Positions 59,628-64,000 of a DNA stretch of 64,000 nt are shown piece after piece (positions within the stretch are counted from its first letter, which is position 1; each line of letters opens with the position of its first letter). Source of the stretch: Bog-159 sp963707465 (GTDB lineage: Bacteria > Acidobacteriota > Terriglobia > Bryobacterales > Bryobacteraceae). The position numbers and the translations under genes are program-made. The notes under the pieces were generated by a model. It did no database searches. It worked only from the letters and a program-made list of their open reading frames with translations, and was not told the DNA's origin. The stretch is taken from positions 744,001 to 808,000 of the forward strand of contig CAVPQK010000015.1 in the NCBI GenBank assembly GCA_963707465.1, given 5' to 3'.

Positions 59628-59894
59628 ATGATTTTGGCCCGCGTAGTGGGCACCGTGGTGGCGACACGGAAGGACCCCCGGCTCGAAGGCATGAAGCTCA
59701 TCGTGGTGAAGCCGGTGTCGCCCGAAGGTAAGGACGAAGCCGGCTACCTGGTGGCTGTCGACACCGTCAGCGCCGGATTCAAGGAACGCGTCCTGGTGGT
59801 TTCCGGCAGTTCCGCGCGCATGGCGGAAGGCTGCAAGGAACTGCCCGTGGACACCGCCATTGTCGGCATCGTCGACGAAGTGAGCCTGGATTGA
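59628..59894 (+). CDS. BMC-P pentameric shell vertex protein (EutN/CcmL family), first copy
   Basis: 88 residues: MILARVVGTVVATRKDPRLEG at the start, and the family C-terminus LPVDTAIVGIVDEVSLD. The fold is an OB-like barrel forming pentamers that cap shell vertices. It lies 18 bp after BMC-H and 1 bp before the next paralogue. Confidence 0.95.
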   Translation: MILARVVGTVVATRKDPRLEGMKLIVVKPVSPEGKDEAGYLVAVDTVSAGFKERVLVVSGSSARMAEGCKELPVDTAIVGIVDEVSLD

Positions 59895-59895
59895 C

Positions 59896-60168
59896 ATGCT
59901 GCTGGGGCGGGTCATCGGGTGCGTCTGGTCGACCGTGAAGGATCCCCATCTGGAAGGCCAGCGCCTGCTGCTCGTCCAGCCCATGACACCCGAACTCAAA
60001 CCTACCGGCAAGCGCCTGGTGTGCGCCGACTGGACCGGCGCGGGCGCCGGCGAGTTGGTCTATTGGGCGCGGAGCAAGGAAGCCAGCTACGCGTTTCTGC
60101 CCGACGAAGTGCCGGTCGATAGCGCCATTGTGGGCATCGTCGACTCCATCCATCTGAAGAGGGGCTGA
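59896..60168 (+). CDS. BMC-P pentameric shell vertex protein (EutN/CcmL family), second copy
   Basis: 90 residues: MLLGRVIGCVWSTVKDPHLEG, QPMTPELKPTGKRLVCADW and VPVDSAIVGIVDSIHL. It diverges from its neighbours in the middle loop (AGAGELVYWARSKEASYAF), suggesting the three vertices have distinct interfaces. It begins one base after the previous stop. Confidence 0.95.
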   Translation: MLLGRVIGCVWSTVKDPHLEGQRLLLVQPMTPELKPTGKRLVCADWTGAGAGELVYWARSKEASYAFLPDEVPVDSAIVGIVDSIHLKRG

Positions 60169-60171
60169 GGC

Positions 60172-60450
60172 ATGTTGATCGCGCGCGTCGTGGGCGAAAT
60201 GGTCGCCACCCGGAAGCACCCCAGCCACGAGGGCCGCAATCTGCTGCTGGTGCAGCCGCTCGAACTGGACGGTTCTAACCGCGGCGATGCGGTGATCGCC
60301 ATGGACGCCATCGGCGCGGGCGTCGGCGACAAAGTCCTGCTCACCACCGACGGCTATGCGGCTATGAGCTGCCTCGGCCTCAAGCAATCGCCCATCGATA
60401 TGGCGGTCATAGGCTTCATCGACCGGGTGGATTTAGACGGCTTGGCCTAG
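60172..60450 (+). CDS. BMC-P pentameric shell vertex protein (EutN/CcmL family), third copy
   Basis: 92 residues: MLIARVVGEMVATRKHPSHEG, VQPLELDGSNRGDAVIAMD and SPIDMAVIGFIDRVDLDG. GGGGCTGAGG precedes the ATG. Three BMC-P genes in a row are the pattern seen in PVM-type (fucose/rhamnose) microcompartment loci. No enzyme gene follows; the next gene is convergent. Confidence 0.95.
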   Translation: MLIARVVGEMVATRKHPSHEGRNLLLVQPLELDGSNRGDAVIAMDAIGAGVGDKVLLTTDGYAAMSCLGLKQSPIDMAVIGFIDRVDLDGLA

Positions 60451-60451
60451 C

Positions 60452-60466
60452 GCCGCGGAGCGCGGC
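60452..60466. terminator. hairpin between convergent BMC-P and membrane-protein genes
   Basis: GCCGCG-GAG-CGCGGC is a perfect 6-bp stem between the two stop codons. It has no U-tract on either side, so it may be only a weak bidirectional terminator. Confidence 0.4.
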
Positions 60467-61020
60467 TACGATTCCATGCTATCCGCTTCACTGCTCCGTC
60501 TTTTGCTGCGAAAGAGCAGCCTGGCGGTCAGCAGTAAGCCCAGCGCGCAATTGAGAAGTTCCAGGCCGACAAAGGCGTTGTGCAGCATCCAGAAACGCGC
60601 GCGCTCGGACGACGGCTCGTCCACCGGAATCCAGTCGATGATTCGTCCCAGGAACACTATCTGCGGCGTCAACGCAAACCGTTGCACGATGACGATGAGT
60701 AGCATCAGCAAGGCGAACAGCAGGGATAGATTCCGCTCGGTGCTTCCGAAAATCAGGACCAGCAGCAGCGCCGCGCCGAGCGAGACTTCGGCCAATCCCC
60801 ACGTTTCGAAATACCAGCGGTTCTGCTCGGAAACCTGATGGCGCAATAAGACTCGGGCATCGGCGTGCCCCAATTTGGCGAACTGCTGCGCGGCGCCCGG
60901 CGCGGGCTTGGCCAGCAGCCGGTCCACTGACCGGAAATTTTGGGTGGCCACCATGTCCATGAAAAAGCCACCCGCCAGCCATGCCCCCAGGAGGAAACAA
61001 GCGAGTCTGCGGAAGTGCAC
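60466..61020 (-). CDS. DUF4149-like integral membrane protein
   Basis: 184 residues with four hydrophobic helices: LACFLLGAWLAGGFFMDMV, VSLGAALLLVLIFGS, LSLLFALLMLLIVIVQRF and FVGLELLNCALGLLLTARLLF. The pattern resembles DUF4149/TMEM205-like proteins, whose function is unknown. GTG 61018-61020 is the start. Convergent with the shell genes. Confidence 0.68.
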   Translation of the reverse strand: MHFRRLACFLLGAWLAGGFFMDMVATQNFRSVDRLLAKPAPGAAQQFAKLGHADARVLLRHQVSEQNRWYFETWGLAEVSLGAALLLVLIFGSTERNLSLLFALLMLLIVIVQRFALTPQIVFLGRIIDWIPVDEPSSERARFWMLHNAFVGLELLNCALGLLLTARLLFRSKRRSSEADSMES

Positions 61021-61049
61021 GAAGGCAATTTTAACGCGAATCGCACATC

Positions 61050-62564
61050 TTAATTTCCGATGGCGAAAAGAATCGCATCGTTGATGGCGTAAACGGTGCC
61101 GTCCACGCCGATCACGGTGGGTGTATAAGCTTCTCCGATGCCTGCCGTAAGAGCTATCTTCTGACTGAAAGTATTGGTAGTAAGGTCCCAGCGGTACAGG
61201 TTGCCGTCCTCGCTATTCGCCATAATGGACTTGCCCGGAATGTCCACGGCGGCGGAGTTGATGCACCATTCCTTCACCCCTGGCAAGGGAGGGTCGGGAG
61301 TGACGCCCAATATGGTTAGCACTTCGTTCATCACCATAACACCGGTGATCGGGTCCGTTTCCGTGGCGTTCGGATCGAGGATCGCGATCTTGTTCTCTCC
61401 GTTCCCGGTGCCGATGTCCGCATAGTTGTTGTACTTCGTCATCAGCAGGTAGCTGGACGAACCGGTGTACGACGATACCATCAACGCCGGAACCACGGAA
61501 GCGGTCTCGTCCCACCCAAAGGCGCCGGGTGTCTTGGTTTGCGCCAGGCCCGCGCTGAAATGCAGCATCCAGCCGCGGTCGTTGTTTTCCGGAAACGGAG
61601 TCTCCAGCACCCCGTAATAAACATCTCCGTCCGGCCCAACGGTGGGAGACGCCGAGGAATCGTCGTATACCCAGGAGTACTCGCCGGACTTCGGATCGAT
61701 GAGTTGCACATGCGCCATCGGCGCCAGCGTGGTGCTGTTCAGCGCCACCAGATAACCGGCGCTGCCGTTGCTCACGGCGATATACAGGATGGAACTGTCC
61801 GGACTGAGGGCGGGTGCGCAGTTGTAGGGCACCTCAGTCATTCCGGGGTCGTCGGCCGCCGTAGTCACTGGGATCCAGGTCCCCGTCCCGTCAGCGCCGA
61901 TTCGCGCGATCCCACTTACCAGGCCGGGTAAGGGGCTGGTGCCGCTGACCAGGAAGCCGAAATAGATATTCCCCTTGGAATCGGTCGTGAGAGGTGTATT
62001 GATGTAAACAGTGTCGCTGAAACCGGTAGGATTTGCCTGGTACGCCGCCAACCCGTAGAAAACGAGGAGACCCTCAGCCCCAGTGGCCGAATCGGGGCTC
62101 TCGCGAAAAACCACCGTGCCACCGGCCCCTGGAAAGTAAAGGCGTTCCGACGTTAGGGCTGGACCGAATACCGGCGTCCATCCATGCGACGGGGGCAGCA
62201 GATAGTCTGTCGGCGTGCTCCACACCAGGACCCCAGTGCTGGCCGTGCGTGCGGTCACCTTGAAGCCACCGGTGAGCCCGGTCTTCACCGGGACGATAAC
62301 TGTATTGGCAGCCGTGATGAGTGGCGTGCCGTAGTGAATCAAAAGTTCTCCCGTGCCGCCCTGAAAAACTCCCCCGCGCCGGCCGAGATAATCCGGGTCC
62401 AGGTCTACGGGCGTCTGCCAGTGAATGCTCTCCAACGGTTGGGCCGCGGTGATAGAGCTCGCATTGTGGTGCGCGTTTTTCGCAAAGGTGGTCCAAGGGG
62501 TCTGCCCGAAGGCTGCGAATGAAAGACTGAACGCTAACAGGGCGAAAGCTGTGGTGGTGCGCAT
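61050..62564 (-). CDS. secreted PQQ-like beta-propeller protein
   Basis: 504 residues with signal peptide MRTTTAFALLAFSLSFAAFGQ fixing the start at 62564. Repeated propeller strands such as KGNIYFGFLVSG, DGDVYYGVLETPFP, DGNLYRWDLTTN and DGTVYAINDAILFAI suggest a PQQ-enzyme-like repeat fold (WD40/YVTN superfamily). No PQQ- or metal-binding residues can be assigned, so binding or scaffold roles are as likely as catalysis. It lies 29 bp upstream of the membrane-protein gene on the same strand. Confidence 0.75.
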   Translation of the reverse strand: MRTTTAFALLAFSLSFAAFGQTPWTTFAKNAHHNASSITAAQPLESIHWQTPVDLDPDYLGRRGGVFQGGTGELLIHYGTPLITAANTVIVPVKTGLTGGFKVTARTASTGVLVWSTPTDYLLPPSHGWTPVFGPALTSERLYFPGAGGTVVFRESPDSATGAEGLLVFYGLAAYQANPTGFSDTVYINTPLTTDSKGNIYFGFLVSGTSPLPGLVSGIARIGADGTGTWIPVTTAADDPGMTEVPYNCAPALSPDSSILYIAVSNGSAGYLVALNSTTLAPMAHVQLIDPKSGEYSWVYDDSSASPTVGPDGDVYYGVLETPFPENNDRGWMLHFSAGLAQTKTPGAFGWDETASVVPALMVSSYTGSSSYLLMTKYNNYADIGTGNGENKIAILDPNATETDPITGVMVMNEVLTILGVTPDPPLPGVKEWCINSAAVDIPGKSIMANSEDGNLYRWDLTTNTFSQKIALTAGIGEAYTPTVIGVDGTVYAINDAILFAIGN

Positions 62565-62683
62565 GGACTGTATCTTACCATCGACAGTCATGGCACAGCT
62601 GTAAACCCAGCGGCGCGCGTTACCGTGAGTACTGGACCAGCCATCTCGATCTTTGCCCTGTGCCCATGCGCGGCGCGTCAAGC

Positions 62684-63316
62684 TTACGCCAACTCCCGCA
62701 AGTCCGACACCCAGTAATCCGGCAACCACCGCGTCAACTCCTCCGTCTTGCCGTAGCCATACCGCACCGCGCAGGTGCGCACACCAGCGCGGCGGCCGGC
62801 TTCCATATCGGCCGGGGAATCGCCTACGAACAGGCAGTCCTCGGGCTGCGCGCCAAGCGCGGCCAGCGCGACGAGCACCACATCGGGCGCGGGTTTGCAG
62901 GGGAAGCCATCGGTGCCTTGCACATGGTCGAAGTATTGGATCAGGCCGAATTGCTCCAGCACCGCTCGCGTGGTCGGCGATCCCTTGGTGGTGGCCGTGC
63001 CTTTGCGTCCGCCCAACGCGGCCAGCCCTTCGGCGACTCCCGGATACACCCGGGTTTGCAGATGGCCGCGCGCCAGATACGTCGCCCGGTATTGCTGGAT
63101 CAGGCCATCGATCTGCGCCGTGGAATAATCCGGGTACACATCGGCGAACAGATCGATCAGGTGCAGGCCGATGAAGCTCTTCAGGTACTCGAAAGGAAGG
63201 TGCCTCGGGCTGGGCGCGGAAGCCAGCACGTGCTCGACGGCGCCGCAGATATCCTCGGCGCTATCGAGCAACGTGCCGTCGATATCGAACAAATAAACGG
63301 GGAAGCGGGGAATCAC
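62684..63316 (-). CDS. HAD-superfamily phosphatase, phosphoglycolate-phosphatase-like
   Basis: 210 residues. HAD motif I is YLFDIDGTLLDSAEDI (nucleophile Asp and acid Asp), motif II TATTKGSPT, motif III the Lys in CKPAPDVVLVAL, and motif IV FVGDSPADMEAG. The cap type and length match the Gph/PGPase branch, which removes 2-phosphoglycolate or repairs sugar phosphates. Start GTG 63314-63316 overlaps the ftsH stop (GTGA), so it is co-translated with ftsH. Confidence 0.88.
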   Translation of the reverse strand: MIPRFPVYLFDIDGTLLDSAEDICGAVEHVLASAPSPRHLPFEYLKSFIGLHLIDLFADVYPDYSTAQIDGLIQQYRATYLARGHLQTRVYPGVAEGLAALGGRKGTATTKGSPTTRAVLEQFGLIQYFDHVQGTDGFPCKPAPDVVLVALAALGAQPEDCLFVGDSPADMEAGRRAGVRTCAVRYGYGKTEELTRWLPDYWVSDLRELA

Positions 63317-64000
63317 GCCGGCTGCGGGCGCTCGCCTTCGGAGAGCCCCGGCAAACGGCGGCTGGGTTCGGGACGCAGCACCTGCTGCGTGCCATCGCCA
63401 GTATCCTTGGGCGGCTTGGCCGCCATCTGCGGCAGCGTGTCGCCCCGGATGATCTGCATCACTTCGTTGCCATCCAGAATTTCGCGTTCCAGCAGCGCTT
63501 CGGCGATACGCACCAGCGCGTCGGAATGTTGTTCGATGATTCTCAGCGCGGTATCGTAGCCGGCCTGCACCAGCTTCTTCACCTGCTCGTCGATGCGGAT
63601 GGCGGTCTCTTCGCTGTAGTCGCGGTGCTGCGCGATCTCCCGGCCCAGGAAGATCTGCTCTTCCTTTTTGCCGAAGCTCAGCGGGCCGAGCTCGCTCATG
63701 CCCCACTCGCACACCATTTTGCGCGCCATGTCGGTGGCGCGTTCGATGTCGTTGCCCGCACCCGTGGTCATGTGGTGCATATAGCGCTCTTCGGCGATGC
63801 GTCCGGCCATCAGGATGGCGAGGCGCGCTTCCAGGTATTCCTTGTTGTAGGAATGCTTGTCGTCGATGGGCAACTGCATGGTCACGCCAAGCGCCATGCC
63901 GCGCGGAATGATGGTGACCTTGTGCAATGGATCGGCATCCGGTATAGTAGCCGCCACCAGCGCGTGACCTGCCTCGTGGTACGCGGTATTGCGCTTCTCG
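63313..64000 (-). CDS. ftsH: ATP-dependent zinc metalloprotease FtsH, C-terminal part (5' end outside the window)
   Basis: The frame is open to the window edge. It contains the zinc motif HEAGH (in NTAYHEAGHALVAA, about 63965-63980) and the peptidase M41 domain (PRGMALGVTMQLP, GRIAEE, TTGAGNDIERATDMARKMV, the last holding the third Zn-ligand Asp/Glu region). It ends with a Pro-rich tail. FtsH is a membrane-anchored AAA+ protease degrading misfolded and regulatory proteins; the membrane and AAA+ parts lie beyond 64000. Confidence 0.95.
   Translation of the reverse strand, partial: EKRNTAYHEAGHALVAATIPDADPLHKVTIIPRGMALGVTMQLPIDDKHSYNKEYLEARLAILMAGRIAEERYMHHMTTGAGNDIERATDMARKMVCEWGMSELGPLSFGKKEEQIFLGREIAQHRDYSEETAIRIDEQVKKLVQAGYDTALRIIEQHSDALVRIAEALLEREILDGNEVMQIIRGDTLPQMAAKPPKDTGDGTQQVLRPEPSRRLPGLSEGERPQPA

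Overview
The window looks like a soil Acidobacteriota chromosome, most like the Bryobacterales / Candidatus Solibacter group. This is inferred from gene content, not from a marker gene. The pointers are: high G+C with dense antisense shadow ORFs; two PadR + duplicated-permease (ADOP) pairs; several CRTAC1-type FG-GAP/ASPIC-UnbV proteins; an Oar-like TonB receptor with a carboxypeptidase-regulatory N-terminus; a BNR-repeat secreted giant; S41, S10 and S53 secreted peptidases; and an alginate-export porin.

Layout. 1-11 kb: the 3' end of a gamma-glutamyltransferase, a VapB/VapC/XRE toxin-antitoxin cluster, PadR + ADOP permease, an FRG-domain + ATP-grasp pair, a DoxX-like membrane protein, an AhpD-like gene with an in-frame TGA, an MFS transporter and heme A synthase. 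11-20 kb: a 5'-truncated cyclase, a stand-alone adenylation-carrier-thioesterase protein, an S41 peptidase, a frameshifted small gene and the BNR protein. 20.4-22.3 kb: a complete-looking group II intron whose reverse transcriptase has YADA instead of YADD. 22.5-31 kb: class III aminotransferase, a DUF3052-like protein, a sulfatase-fold/TPR protein, a GcvT-like protein, ThiD, a radical SAM protein and a porin. 31-54 kb: PhoR-type kinase, EEP hydrolase, peptidases, an overlapping four-gene CRTAC1/TPR operon, a TonB receptor controlled by a divergent LacI-type repressor, and a second CRTAC1 operon. 54.6-57.6 kb: a second ADOP/PadR pair. 57.7-60.5 kb: tRNA-Arg(CCG), a 5'-truncated group II intron, then a compact microcompartment cluster (class II aldolase, one BMC-H, three BMC-P). 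60.5-64 kb: membrane protein, PQQ-like propeller, HAD phosphatase and the C-terminus of FtsH.

Strongest observations. (1) The gene at 8309-8920 is a single AhpD/CMD-family protein in which TGA sits exactly at the second Cys of CxxCxxxH. It is followed, 17 nt later, by a perfect 6-bp stem capped with GGTC, the apical sequence of known bacterial SECIS elements. It is therefore a probable selenoprotein with a CPFU active site. (2) The microcompartment cluster encodes a shell and an aldolase carrying a C-terminal encapsulation-like helix, but no aldehyde dehydrogenase, phosphotransacylase or kinase. (3) A consensus promoter for the TonB receptor overlaps a cre-like LacI-family operator. (4) Tandem perfect hairpins recur between genes and seem to have broken or ended neighbouring genes.
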